Source: Clostridia bacterium (GTDB lineage Bacteria; Bacillota_A; Clostridia; Oscillospirales; Acutalibacteraceae). Taken from it: DNA of 16,068 bases. The first letter of the stretch is position 1. Each line of letters begins with the position of its first letter. A model generated the notes under the pieces. That model did not search any database, was not told where the DNA came from, and saw only the letters and a program-made list of their open reading frames with translations. The position numbers and the translations under genes are program-made. Shown in pieces: positions 7,985 to 15,669 of this stretch. The stretch covers positions 1 to 16,068 of the forward strand of contig JAFSTS010000272.1 in the NCBI GenBank assembly GCA_017445685.1. The letters are read 5' to 3'.

Positions 7985-8854
7985 TCAGATAATTGTGCCT
8001 ATGACGAGCATTTCTTCAAGAGTTTTGTAGGTTTTGTCAAAGTCGTCCGTCTCCTTAACGCCAAGGGAAAGCGCGCTTCTTTTGTAGTTTTCGCAAAACC
8101 AGTCCTTGAAGCTGCCCAAATCATCGGCGCACCTTGTGTTGAGTATGCCGTAACCGCAGCAGACGCTAAGCACTTTAGCCATTGTCCTGCTGTTTTCGGG
8201 ATCGGTGTTTTCGGAACGCCAGTTTATCGCCTTGCCGTTTCCGAGCAGCGCAATTGCATGATGAATATTGTTTTTTTCGCAGAAGTTTACAAGAGCGGAA
8301 GTCTCCGGCTCGCTCTCCGCGGCAAATCCTCCGTAACCGCTTGCCGCCGGGCCGAAAATCCCTTTGTTCGCTTCATAAAGCGGTATCTTCTCCCTTTGTG
8401 AATTAAAGTTTTTGGAGATATCTACACCCTTTGCGTTTGCATTCCAAAGAGATGTGTCTCCGTCTGATACCCCGCGGACAAAATCCGCATACTCTCCTGC
8501 CGCTTCCGCCCCCGAAGACGCGATCTCCATTCCGTCGGGATTCAGGCACGCCACAACGCTCAAACCTCTTGTCAAAAGCGGTGATGAGACATTTACCCCC
8601 GAAAGCCTTGATCTGTTCTTAAACGCGCGGCAAAGTCTTTCGACATATTCGAGCAAAACTCTGACCGTCACCGAGTCCCTTGCGCCAAAGCCTCCGACAA
8701 ACAGCACGGTGTTTTTGTAATTTCCCACGCTCAGCGCGTAAATATCCCGTCCGCAGACGCTTTGTCCGATTTTGCAGTTGGAAACGAAGGGGTATTTCTG
8801 AGTGATTTTTTCGATTTTCTCAACAAGATCCCGATAGTAAAATTTTTCGTTCAT
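7985..8854 (-). CDS. M14 carboxypeptidase-fold protein lacking zinc ligands (probable pseudoenzyme)
   Basis: The 289-residue product follows the plan of clostridial M14 metallopeptidases related to gamma-D-glutamyl-diaminopimelate peptidases: GRDIYALSVG near 35, VGGFGARD at 53-60, CLNPDGMEI at 103-111, WNANAKGVDISKNFN at 137-151, ESEPETSALVNF near 180-191 and ALLGNGKAINW at 202-212. Active family members read GGHHGxE, NARGVDLNxN and ALHSQGExI at these places. Here the HxxE zinc pair is G57/D60, the third histidine is L204, and Asn-Arg of the substrate site is Ser-Lys. The catalytic Glu region reads ALSLGVK, with no obvious glutamate. The fold seems kept but zinc peptidase activity is unlikely. 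There is no signal peptide, so it should be cytoplasmic. The ATG at 8854 has a GGAGGA site. Fold assignment is firm; loss of function is inferred. Confidence 0.85.
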   Translation of the reverse strand: MNEKFYYRDLVEKIEKITQKYPFVSNCKIGQSVCGRDIYALSVGNYKNTVLFVGGFGARDSVTVRVLLEYVERLCRAFKNRSRLSGVNVSSPLLTRGLSVVACLNPDGMEIASSGAEAAGEYADFVRGVSDGDTSLWNANAKGVDISKNFNSQREKIPLYEANKGIFGPAASGYGGFAAESEPETSALVNFCEKNNIHHAIALLGNGKAINWRSENTDPENSRTMAKVLSVCCGYGILNTRCADDLGSFKDWFCENYKRSALSLGVKETDDFDKTYKTLEEMLVIGTII

Positions 8855-8909
8855 TTTTTGTCCTCCGCGTTTTATGGCTTACTGCTCTTTTTCATCATAA
8901 TAAATATTA

Positions 8910-8938
8910 TTTACAAAAATTTTGCGTTATGCTATAAT
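8910..8938 (+). promoter_or_regulatory. Extended -10 sigma-A promoter for the NUDIX-GH13 operon
   Basis: TTTACA at 8910-8915 and TATAAT at 8933-8938 are separated by 17 bases, and TG at 8930-8931 forms an extended -10 (TGCTATAAT). This is close to the strongest vegetative consensus. Transcription should start near 8945, leaving a leader of about 57 bases. A second TTGACG at 8953-8958 has no good -10 behind it. Confidence 0.8.
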
Positions 8939-9001
8939 TCAATGTGAATCTGTTGACGGATTTTTTGTAAGCTTATCAACTTGTTAAGGACGGGAAATTT
9001 T

Positions 9002-9553
9002 ATGGAGCTTTTTGAAAAAACTTTGACTCAGGATTATAAGTATCGGGGAAAAATAGTCAACCTTCGCGTCGACACAGCCGAGCTGCCGGACGGGCAGGAA
9101 TGTTTAAGAGAGGTCATAGAACACAATGGCGGCGTGACTGTCTGCGCGGTGAATGAAAACAAAGAGATTTTTCTTGTAAAGCAGTTTCGATATCCTTATA
9201 GCGAGGTTGTCACCGAGACTCCTGCCGGAAAGCTTGAAAAAGGCGAAGACCCTGCCGCCGCAGGTATCAGAGAGCTTGAAGAAGAAGCCGGGGTTACTGC
9301 CGAAAATTTTGTATTTCTCGGCAAATTTTATCCGTCGCCCGGATATTGCGGCGAGATAATCTATCTTTACGCGGCGTCCGGATTGAAAAAAACTCAGCAG
9401 AACCTTGACGAAGACGAGTTTTTAAATGTTGAAACGATTTCACTTGACAGCGCGGTTTCAAAGGTTTTATCCGGCGAAATTCCCGACGGAAAGACGCAGG
9501 CTGTTATTCTCAGAACTGCAATGATGATCGAAAAAGGCGAATTTCAATTTTAA
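9002..9553 (+). CDS. NUDIX hydrolase, ADP-ribose/ADP-sugar pyrophosphatase type
   Basis: Such enzymes hydrolyse ADP-ribose or related ADP-sugars to AMP and a sugar phosphate using Mg2+. The 183-residue product carries a complete NUDIX box, Gx5Ex7REuxEExGu, from G76 to V98, with E82, R90, E91, E94 and E95 all present. The N-terminus MELFEKTL...YRGKIVNLRVD and VKQFRYPYSEVVTETPAG are typical of the ADP-ribose pyrophosphatase subgroup (NudF/YqkG-like). The ATG at 9002 is chosen over a TTG at 8981 because AAGGA at 8986-8990 precedes it and the family begins at MELFEK. GH13 follows after 19 bases, apparently on the same transcript. The exact substrate cannot be read from sequence. Confidence 0.92.
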   Translation: MELFEKTLTQDYKYRGKIVNLRVDTAELPDGQECLREVIEHNGGVTVCAVNENKEIFLVKQFRYPYSEVVTETPAGKLEKGEDPAAAGIRELEEEAGVTAENFVFLGKFYPSPGYCGEIIYLYAASGLKKTQQNLDEDEFLNVETISLDSAVSKVLSGEIPDGKTQAVILRTAMMIEKGEFQF

Positions 9554-9572
9554 AACACACGGAGGATTTCTT

Positions 9573-11246
9573 ATGCAGAACAAGTGGTACAAGGATGTAG
9601 TCGTCTATCAGATTTGGGCAAGAAGCTTCTGCGACGGCAACGGCGACGGAATCGGCGACCTTTACGGCGTTTACGAAAAGCTTGATTACATCAAATCTCT
9701 CGGAGTTGATATAATCTGGTTTTCACCTATCTACCCAACGCCGAACTGCGACTACGGCTACGATATTTCGGATTATCGGAACATCAACCCCGAATTCGGC
9801 GATCTTGAAATTTTCAAAAAAGTGCTTGACGGCGCTCACGAAAGAGGCATGAAGGTCATCATGGATCTTGTCGTCAATCACACTTCAACGGAACACGAAT
9901 GGTTTAAGGAAAGCAAAAAAGGCGACGACAATCCTTACCACGACTACTATTTCTGGCGCAAGGGCAGGGGCAAAAACGGCAAGAAGCCGCCAAACAACTG
10001 GCTTTCGCTTTTTGAGGGCGGTGCTTGGGAATATAACGAAGACCTTGCCGAATACTATCTTCATGTCTTTGCCGTCGGTCAGGCCGATCTTAACATGGAC
10101 AACCCGAAAGTCCGCGAAGAAGTCAAGGGTATCCTGAAGTTCTGGCTGGACATGGGCGTTGATGGATTCAGAGAAGATGTCATCACATTTATTTCAAAAA
10201 AAGAAGGACTGCCAAACGGTTTTCCGCTTCCCGTTGCAACAGGTTACAAAAACTATGTCAACGGCCCTCATACCTATGAATATCTCAAAGAATTCAAGGA
10301 CGATGTTTTGAGCAAATACGACTGCTTTGTTGTCGGCGAATCGCCTATGGTAAACATTCAGCGCGCTCTTCAATACACCACGGAGGGTGACGGTCAGGTG
10401 CTTCAAATGATGTTCTCGTTTGATCATATGTGCGCCGATTGTTTCATGATCGACTATGTGTCAACTCCGTTCAGCCTCAAAAAAATGAAAAAAGCTTTCT
10501 CCAACTGGCAGAACACGATCAACGGCACAGGCTGGAATTCGCTTTACATTGAAAACCATGACCACGCAAGAGTCATCAGCCGCTACGGCAGCGAAAAATA
10601 CAGAACCGAAAGTGGAAAAACACTTGCGGCAATGTATATGCTTCAGCAGGGAACGCCGTACATATATCAGGGTCAGGAGATCGGTATGACAAACACGAAG
10701 TTTGAAAAGATCGACGACTGCCTTGATGTCGCAACTCACAACGCATACAACATTTTCAGGAAATTCCGCTTCTCTGAGAAATTCACGATGAAGCAGATCA
10801 ACAAAGGCACTCGTGAACACTCGAGGACTCCCGTTCAGTGGGACGACAGCGAAAATGCAGGATTTTCAAGCGGTACGCCGTGGTTCAAGGTCAATGACAA
10901 CTATGAACAGATAAATGTTGCCTGCCAGGAAAACGATGAAAATTCACTGCTCAACTTCTACCGCAAGCTGATCTCTTTCAGGAAAGAAAATCTTCCTCTT
11001 CTTCGCGACGGATCGTACCATGAGCTGATGAAAAACAGCAGAAGCTTTTTCGTTTACGAAAGAAAAAACAACGGCGAAAAGCTTCTTGTCATCGCAAACT
11101 TCAAAGAGAAACCCTGCAAATTTAAAGCTCCTGCCGGATATGACCTGACAAAAGGACAGCTTGTTTTGTCAAACTACGACGATAACCCGATTGAAAACAA
11201 TTCTTTCACAACAAGACCTTACGAGCTGAGAGTATATAAGTTTTAA
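9573..11246 (+). CDS. malL: GH13 oligo-1,6-glucosidase / alpha-glucosidase
   Basis: A cytoplasmic retaining alpha-glucosidase that releases glucose from short isomalto-oligosaccharides. The 557-residue product has no signal peptide and fits the GH13 oligo-1,6-glucosidase group in length. Visible landmarks are the calcium-site loop DGNGDGIGD at 21-29, region I DLVVNHTS at 98-105, nucleophile D202 in GFREDVITF, acid/base E256 in VVGESP and transition-state D330 in ENHDHARV. Valine 203 directly after the nucleophile is the residue associated with alpha-1,6 rather than alpha-1,4 preference in this family. Unusual details are GQADLN instead of QPDLN and NHDH instead of NHDQ. The ATG at 9573 has a GGAGGA site at 9561-9566. 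A terminator follows at once, making it the last gene of the operon. Dextran glucosidase or trehalose-6-phosphate hydrolase are less likely alternatives. Confidence 0.92.
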   Translation: MQNKWYKDVVVYQIWARSFCDGNGDGIGDLYGVYEKLDYIKSLGVDIIWFSPIYPTPNCDYGYDISDYRNINPEFGDLEIFKKVLDGAHERGMKVIMDLVVNHTSTEHEWFKESKKGDDNPYHDYYFWRKGRGKNGKKPPNNWLSLFEGGAWEYNEDLAEYYLHVFAVGQADLNMDNPKVREEVKGILKFWLDMGVDGFREDVITFISKKEGLPNGFPLPVATGYKNYVNGPHTYEYLKEFKDDVLSKYDCFVVGESPMVNIQRALQYTTEGDGQVLQMMFSFDHMCADCFMIDYVSTPFSLKKMKKAFSNWQNTINGTGWNSLYIENHDHARVISRYGSEKYRTESGKTLAAMYMLQQGTPYIYQGQEIGMTNTKFEKIDDCLDVATHNAYNIFRKFRFSEKFTMKQINKGTREHSRTPVQWDDSENAGFSSGTPWFKVNDNYEQINVACQENDENSLLNFYRKLISFRKENLPLLRDGSYHELMKNSRSFFVYERKNNGEKLLVIANFKEKPCKFKAPAGYDLTKGQLVLSNYDDNPIENNSFTTRPYELRVYKF

Positions 11247-11247
11247 C

Positions 11248-11289
11248 AAAAAACCCACCCGATTCGAGAATGAACCGGGTGGATTTTTT
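11248..11289. terminator. Bidirectional terminator between the GH13 gene and the hexuronate operon
   Basis: The stem CCACCCG (11255-11261) pairs with CGGGTGG (11276-11282). Inside it, ATTC and GAAT can extend the hairpin after an asymmetric bulge. It has six As on its left (11248-11253) and six Ts on its right (11284-11289), so each strand shows a stem followed by T6. It lies two bases after the GH13 stop and overlaps the stop codon of the converging oxidoreductase gene. Confidence 0.88.
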
Positions 11290-12475
11290 ACCACTTGACT
11301 TCCCATCTGGAGGACATTTCACCCATGTGAATCGAGTCGTCTTGTTGAGTGGTGTTTCGTTTTGTTGATTTTTTGATTCTTTCGTTAAGAAGTCTTTCGT
11401 GCTCTTCGCTGTCAAACGGTATTTCGACCGTTTCACCTGTCCAGTCCGAAAGGTGAATGGCATTTGAGATCGTCAGACCGTTTATCCCCTCGATTCCGGG
11501 AGAAATAAGCTTTTCGCCTTTAGATATGGCGTTGATGAAATTCTGAACGATCGCAATATGTTCTTCGCCGTAAGGCAGTTGAGGCAGGACAAGCTCCTCA
11601 TATTTGAACTTGACTTTTTCGGCGTATTCTTCATTTGAAAAGTATCGGTATTCAGGTTCGGGAATATCCGTTTTCCATAACCTTATTTTTCCGTCTTCCA
11701 GAATCATTTTGCCTTTTGTGCCGGATATTTCAAGGTGGTTTGTTCCCGGATTTTCGCCTGTCGATGAAATGAAAACTCCGCTTGCGCCGTTTTCAAATTC
11801 GAAATAAGCCGTAACATCGTCCTCGACTTCGATATCATGATATTTGCCGTATTTGCAATTGCCCTTGACTTTTTTGGGCACTCCGACTATCCACTGCATG
11901 ATATCAATATTGTGCGGACACTGGTTTGCAAGAACTCCGCCGCCCTCGCCTTTCCATGTCGCCCGCCATGCGCTCGACTCATAATACTGCTGCAAACGAT
12001 ACCAGTTTGTAATTATCCACACAAAACGCACAAGCTCTCCGATCTCGCCGCCTTTGAATATTTCGCGCGCCTTGTTGAAAACGGGGTTTACCCGCTGATT
12101 GTGCATCACAACGAAAACCTTGCCGCTTTTTTCTGCAATTTCATTGAGCTTTTCCGCGCTTTTTGTCGTGACGCCTATCGGCTTTTCGCTCAGAACGTGA
12201 AGTCCGTTTTTAAACCCACATTCAGCGACGACCGGATGAAGCGGATGGGGAACCGACGCTATGACCGCGTCGATTTTCCCGGAGGTGATCATCTGCTCAA
12301 AGCTGTCAAAAAACTCGACGCCTTTCAGGTGCTCCTTTGCCCAGACCTTTTTTTGAGGGTCAATGTCGCACACAGCCGCAAGAGAAGCTCCTTTTATTTT
12401 TTTGCTGTAGAGGTTGGTGGCGTGCATTGAGCCTATATTGCCGATCCCGACGACGCCCACTCTGATATCATTCAT
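11288..12475 (-). CDS. Gfo/Idh/MocA family NAD(P)-dependent oxidoreductase
   Basis: The family oxidises or reduces sugar and cyclitol hydroxyls with NAD(P). The 395-residue product has the Rossmann motif GIGNIG at 10-15 near the N-terminus, an acidic residue ending strand 2 (CDID), the EKPIG motif with K98 (the usual catalytic lysine) and a C-terminal alpha/beta domain. WRATWKGEGGGVLANQCPHNIDIMQW carries the conserved GGG...H/D region of the active site. The ATG at 12475 overlaps the end of the TIM-barrel gene by eight bases (ATGAATGA) and has AAGGG about nine bases upstream. This overlap implies that the two proteins are made together and probably act in the same pathway. The substrate is unknown; a hexuronate- or glycoside-related sugar is inferred from the operon. 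Confidence 0.9.
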   Translation of the reverse strand: MNDIRVGVVGIGNIGSMHATNLYSKKIKGASLAAVCDIDPQKKVWAKEHLKGVEFFDSFEQMITSGKIDAVIASVPHPLHPVVAECGFKNGLHVLSEKPIGVTTKSAEKLNEIAEKSGKVFVVMHNQRVNPVFNKAREIFKGGEIGELVRFVWIITNWYRLQQYYESSAWRATWKGEGGGVLANQCPHNIDIMQWIVGVPKKVKGNCKYGKYHDIEVEDDVTAYFEFENGASGVFISSTGENPGTNHLEISGTKGKMILEDGKIRLWKTDIPEPEYRYFSNEEYAEKVKFKYEELVLPQLPYGEEHIAIVQNFINAISKGEKLISPGIEGINGLTISNAIHLSDWTGETVEIPFDSEEHERLLNERIKKSTKRNTTQQDDSIHMGEMSSRWEVKW

Positions 12476-13328
12476 ATTTTAAACCCTTGTCCTCCAAGAC
12501 TGACTTGAGGGAATTGACTGCCGTGTCAAAGGCCTCTTCTTTGGTTTCAAAAGTATACTTGTGTTTTACCGCTTCATGCTGAAGATTCGAAAGCCCTTCA
12601 AAAACCGTCAGGTGAGGCTCAAGCGTAAGGAAACGGTCTTTTTCGGATTTGGAAGCATAGTCGGCAATTATTTCGCCCAATCGTCCGTCGCCCTTTCCGG
12701 CAGGAACAATCTGTTTCGTTTCTTTAAGCGCGTCTTTGATGTGAAGATATTCAAAATTACCCTTCAAAAGCTTGAACGCGTCAAAAGCGTCGTTTCCCGT
12801 TACGATGAAGTTTGCCGGATCGAAAACAGCGTCAAGCTCAGGAATGTTTTTGAGCAGGTCTTCACACTCCGCAGCGCTTTCGCCGTAGATGTCAGCCTCG
12901 TTTTCATGGCAGGGAACGATTCCGTTTTGTCTGCAATATTCCGCCATTTTTCCGACGCGGTCAATGACTTCGTTTCTATACTGCTTTTTGTCTTCACCTT
13001 TAGGGATATAAAAGCTGAAAAGACGAATCAGTTTTGTCTCATAAACGCCTGCAAGCTCCACACATTTTTTGAGAAAGTCAAAATGAGGCTCAAAATCGTC
13101 CGTTATCTGAATTTTTCCGACAGGTGAGCCGAGAGCCGAAACGCTGATTCCGTTTTCACGGTAGATTTTTGCAAACTCTTTTGATTCTTCCACGCTGTAA
13201 TCGTAGGCGGATTTATTGTTGATTCCGCGAAGCTCGATATATTTCATCGAATTTCTTTTCAGAGCGTCTATCTGCCCCATGATTTCGGGAGAGGATTCAT
13301 CGGCAAACGCCGTAAGATTAAATTTCAT
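12468..13328 (-). CDS. Sugar phosphate isomerase/epimerase-like TIM-barrel protein
   Basis: This belongs to the xylose-isomerase-like (AP endonuclease 2) TIM-barrel superfamily, which holds isomerases, epimerases and dehydratases acting on sugars. From the ATG at 13328 the product has 286 residues. Likely metal ligands are E142 in CHENEADIYG, D170 in AVFDPANF, H196 in YLHIKDAL and E237 in LTLEPHL, all in the expected order. The ATG at 13328 gives the family-like N-terminus MKFNLTAFADE. An ATG at 13337 is also in frame but only two to three bases from the AAGGAGA site, so it is less likely, though possible. It sits 35-44 bases behind uxuB and overlaps the oxidoreductase gene. It is not a mannonate dehydratase (UxuA): it is too short and lacks that family's N-terminus. 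Confidence 0.85.
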   Translation of the reverse strand: MKFNLTAFADESSPEIMGQIDALKRNSMKYIELRGINNKSAYDYSVEESKEFAKIYRENGISVSALGSPVGKIQITDDFEPHFDFLKKCVELAGVYETKLIRLFSFYIPKGEDKKQYRNEVIDRVGKMAEYCRQNGIVPCHENEADIYGESAAECEDLLKNIPELDAVFDPANFIVTGNDAFDAFKLLKGNFEYLHIKDALKETKQIVPAGKGDGRLGEIIADYASKSEKDRFLTLEPHLTVFEGLSNLQHEAVKHKYTFETKEEAFDTAVNSLKSVLEDKGLKYE

Positions 13329-13372
13329 TTTTATCATGTCTCCTTAAAGTTCTTGTCTTGTTGTCAAAGCTT

Positions 13373-14200
13373 TTATACGCCTGAATATGCTGAGAATCCG
13401 CCGTCTATCGGGATAACGACTCCCGTAACAAAGCTCGAAGCTTCATCATCAAGCAAAAATCTGACTGCGCCCATAAGCTCTTTGGCGTCGCCGAAGCGTC
13501 CCATCGGAGTTGCGGCAAGAATTTTACCTGTTCTCTGAGTCGGAGTTCCGTCGTCATTGAAAAGAAGCTTTTCGTTCTGCTTTGTAACAAAAAAGCCGGG
13601 AGCAATTGCGTTGACTCTGATGCCTGTTCCTGCAAAGTGAACGGCAAGCCACTGAGTAAAATTCGAAATTGCAGCTTTTGCTCCGCTGTAAGCAGGGATT
13701 TTTGTAAGCGGAGTATAGGCGTTCATGGAGGAGATGTTGAGAATACATCCTTTCTCATTTGCCGTAAAATCCTGAGCGAAAACCTGAGTCGGAAGAAGTG
13801 TTCCAAGGAAGTTGAGGTTGAAAACGAATCCTACGCCCTGAGGATCAAGATCAAAGAACGAGACGACCTCCTTGTTTTCAATGTCGCCCTGTTCAAAATA
13901 TTCCTTAGTCGTCGTGCCTTTGGGGTTGTTTCCGCCTGCGCCGTTAATAAGTATATCGCACTTGCCGAATTTTTTAAGAACTTCTTCGTGCGATTTTTCA
14001 ATGCTTTCGCGGCTGAGAACATCTGTCTTGAGCGCTATGGCTTCGCCGCCGTTTGCGTTTATCTCTTCTGCAATTTCCGACGCTGCTTCAAGATTTATGT
14101 CAAGAAGCGCTATTTTATGGCCGTCGGCTGCAAGCTCTTTTGCAAATCCGCCGCACAAAACTCCGCCTGCTCCTGTGATAACAATAACTTTTTTATCCAT
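13373..14200 (-). CDS. uxuB: SDR-type D-mannonate oxidoreductase (fructuronate reductase)
   Basis: It is predicted to reduce D-fructuronate to D-mannonate with NAD(P)H, the step after UxaC. The 275-residue product is a classical short-chain dehydrogenase. It has ITGAGGVLCGGFA at 8-20 (the cofactor loop, in the GGVLCG variant seen in this subgroup), NGAGGNNP at 86-93, a catalytic serine at S157/S158 in NISSMNAY, and Y171 and K175 in PAYSGAKAA. The long insert between NGAGGN and the serine (TTTKEYFEQGD) is typical of the Firmicutes UxuB group rather than of generic 3-oxoacyl reductases. The ATG at 14200 has GAGGAAA upstream and follows uxaC by 22 bases, which strongly supports the assignment. 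It is unrelated to the longer mannitol-dehydrogenase-like UxuB of E. coli. Confidence 0.87.
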   Translation of the reverse strand: MDKKVIVITGAGGVLCGGFAKELAADGHKIALLDINLEAASEIAEEINANGGEAIALKTDVLSRESIEKSHEEVLKKFGKCDILINGAGGNNPKGTTTKEYFEQGDIENKEVVSFFDLDPQGVGFVFNLNFLGTLLPTQVFAQDFTANEKGCILNISSMNAYTPLTKIPAYSGAKAAISNFTQWLAVHFAGTGIRVNAIAPGFFVTKQNEKLLFNDDGTPTQRTGKILAATPMGRFGDAKELMGAVRFLLDDEASSFVTGVVIPIDGGFSAYSGV

Positions 14201-14222
14201 CGTTTTTTCCTCGTTTCTTTTT

Positions 14223-15587
14223 TCACTCGGAAAGTCCGAGCTTTGTTTTTATATTTTCGCCGCTGATCTTCCTTGCGGCTTTGACTGCGTTTTCAAACGG
14301 TCCGTATTCTCCGCCGTCAATTTTTTCGGCAATAAAACCGGCAAGTATTCTTCTGAAATAATCATGCCTTGCGTAAGACAGGAAGCTTCTTGAATCGGTG
14401 AGCATTCCGTAAAAAGTGCTCAAAGACGCTGTTTCGCTGTAGATTTTAAGCTGCTCCCTGATTCCGCTCAGATGATCGCAGAACCACCATGCCGCGCCGA
14501 GAGAAACATTTCTGAACGAGCGAATACCCGTTGCGATCTGATAATACATCGTCGGATTGAGCGTGTAAACTATCGTGTCGGGAAGCGCGTCGTTTTCGTC
14601 CATTTTGTCAAGCAGCGCCGTCAGCGCGCCAACGGAAAATGCTTCGCCCACACAGTCTCCGCCTGCGTCTTTTCCTACACCTTCAAGAAGCCGTGAAGAC
14701 GCATTTCTCTTGACGGCAAGATGAAGCTGCATGATCATCGAATGCTTTTTGTAAACAGACGCAAGGAAAAGATAGATGTTCGATATAAATTTGTCAAAGT
14801 CCCCTTGTGCGACATCTTCGCCCGAAAGAACATTCTTGAACACCTCGTCAGCTTCTTCATCGGTGCCGATGCAAAGAGGAAATCTTTCGATTCCGACATC
14901 GGTCATTTTGCAGTCCATTGAAGCAAAGAACTCTATTCTTTTTTCAAGCGCCTTTTTCAAGCTGTCAAGGTCTTTGACTTCGACTCCGGAAACCTCCGAC
15001 AGCTTTTTGATGTAAGACAGATATGTTTTTTCTCTGTACAGGAAAAGGTTATCTGTTCGAAACGAGGGCGAAACCTTCGTTGAAAAAGTTTTATCCCCGC
15101 GGATCTTTTCGTGGTATTCAAGGCTGTCGGTGATATCGTCTGTCGTGGCAATATAGGCGACATTTGACATCTCGATAAGCTTTCTTGCAGAGAGCTTTTT
15201 TTCTTTGATGAGCCTGTTTGCCTTTTCCCAGACAGCAGGTGCGCTTTCAGTCGTAAGAGGCTCATTTACTCCGAAAAACTGTTTAAGCTCCATGTGCGTC
15301 CAGTGATACAGCGGACTGCCCACTGCACCCTCCACGGCTTGGGCATATTTCAGGAATTTTTCCTCGTAGCTTTTACTTCCCGTAATATATTCTTCGTCGA
15401 TCCCGACGCTTCTCATCAGCCTCCACTTATAGTGGTCTCCCGCAAGCCACATTTCGCCGATATTATCAAACTGCGTATCCTCATAGATCTCTTTCGGGGA
15501 AAGGTGGCAATGATAATCTATAATCGGAAGGTCATTATTTGCCGAATACAACTTTTCGGCGCTTTTGTTTTTAAGCAAAAAAGACAT
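14223..15587 (-). CDS. uxaC: Glucuronate (uronate) isomerase
   Basis: UxaC converts D-glucuronate to D-fructuronate and D-galacturonate to D-tagaturonate in the cytoplasm. The 454-residue product is slightly shorter than the usual 465-470. It has the amidohydrolase-like N-terminal motif IDYHCHLSP with H26 and H28, then MWLAGDHYKWRLMRSVGI, YHWTHMELKQFFG and a C-terminal DSRSFLSYARHDYFRRIL segment, all hallmark stretches of UxaC. The ATG at 15587 is the first gene position behind a near-consensus promoter at 15621-15648; the ribosome binding site is weak (AGGCGAG). It is the first gene of a four-gene minus-strand operon and is divergent from an AraC-type regulator, as is common for hexuronate clusters. 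Confidence 0.96.
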   Translation of the reverse strand: MSFLLKNKSAEKLYSANNDLPIIDYHCHLSPKEIYEDTQFDNIGEMWLAGDHYKWRLMRSVGIDEEYITGSKSYEEKFLKYAQAVEGAVGSPLYHWTHMELKQFFGVNEPLTTESAPAVWEKANRLIKEKKLSARKLIEMSNVAYIATTDDITDSLEYHEKIRGDKTFSTKVSPSFRTDNLFLYREKTYLSYIKKLSEVSGVEVKDLDSLKKALEKRIEFFASMDCKMTDVGIERFPLCIGTDEEADEVFKNVLSGEDVAQGDFDKFISNIYLFLASVYKKHSMIMQLHLAVKRNASSRLLEGVGKDAGGDCVGEAFSVGALTALLDKMDENDALPDTIVYTLNPTMYYQIATGIRSFRNVSLGAAWWFCDHLSGIREQLKIYSETASLSTFYGMLTDSRSFLSYARHDYFRRILAGFIAEKIDGGEYGPFENAVKAARKISGENIKTKLGLSE

Positions 15588-15620
15588 AACGCTCGCCTGA
15601 CTTATTCGTTTATATATTTT

Positions 15621-15648
15621 ATTATATTGAATTTTTTATCCAAGTCAA
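15621..15648 (-). promoter_or_regulatory. Sigma-A promoter of the uxaC operon
   Basis: On the minus strand, TTGACT (15643-15648) and TATAAT (15621-15626) are separated by 16 bases, matching the consensus at five of six and six of six positions. Transcription would begin near 15614, leaving a leader of about 27 bases, too short for a riboswitch. Confidence 0.8.
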
Positions 15649-15669
15649 TTGCATAAAAATAATAAAATG

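Noticed and set aside
8855..9001. A riboswitch or structured leader in the largest intergenic gap (147 bases)
   Set aside because: The gap holds a promoter and a 57-base leader for the NUDIX gene and AT-rich DNA before the M14 gene; I see no conserved riboswitch motif or strong hairpin.
11837..13127. Long plus-strand open frames (about 190 codons each) opposite the oxidoreductase and TIM-barrel genes
   Set aside because: Their sequences are cysteine- and phenylalanine-rich without domain features, and they follow from codon bias in the well-supported minus-strand genes.
15600..15625. A possible catabolite-repression (cre) site around ATAAACGAATAAG upstream of uxaC
   Set aside because: It shares only the central ACG and lacks the flanking TG...CA symmetry of known cre sites.
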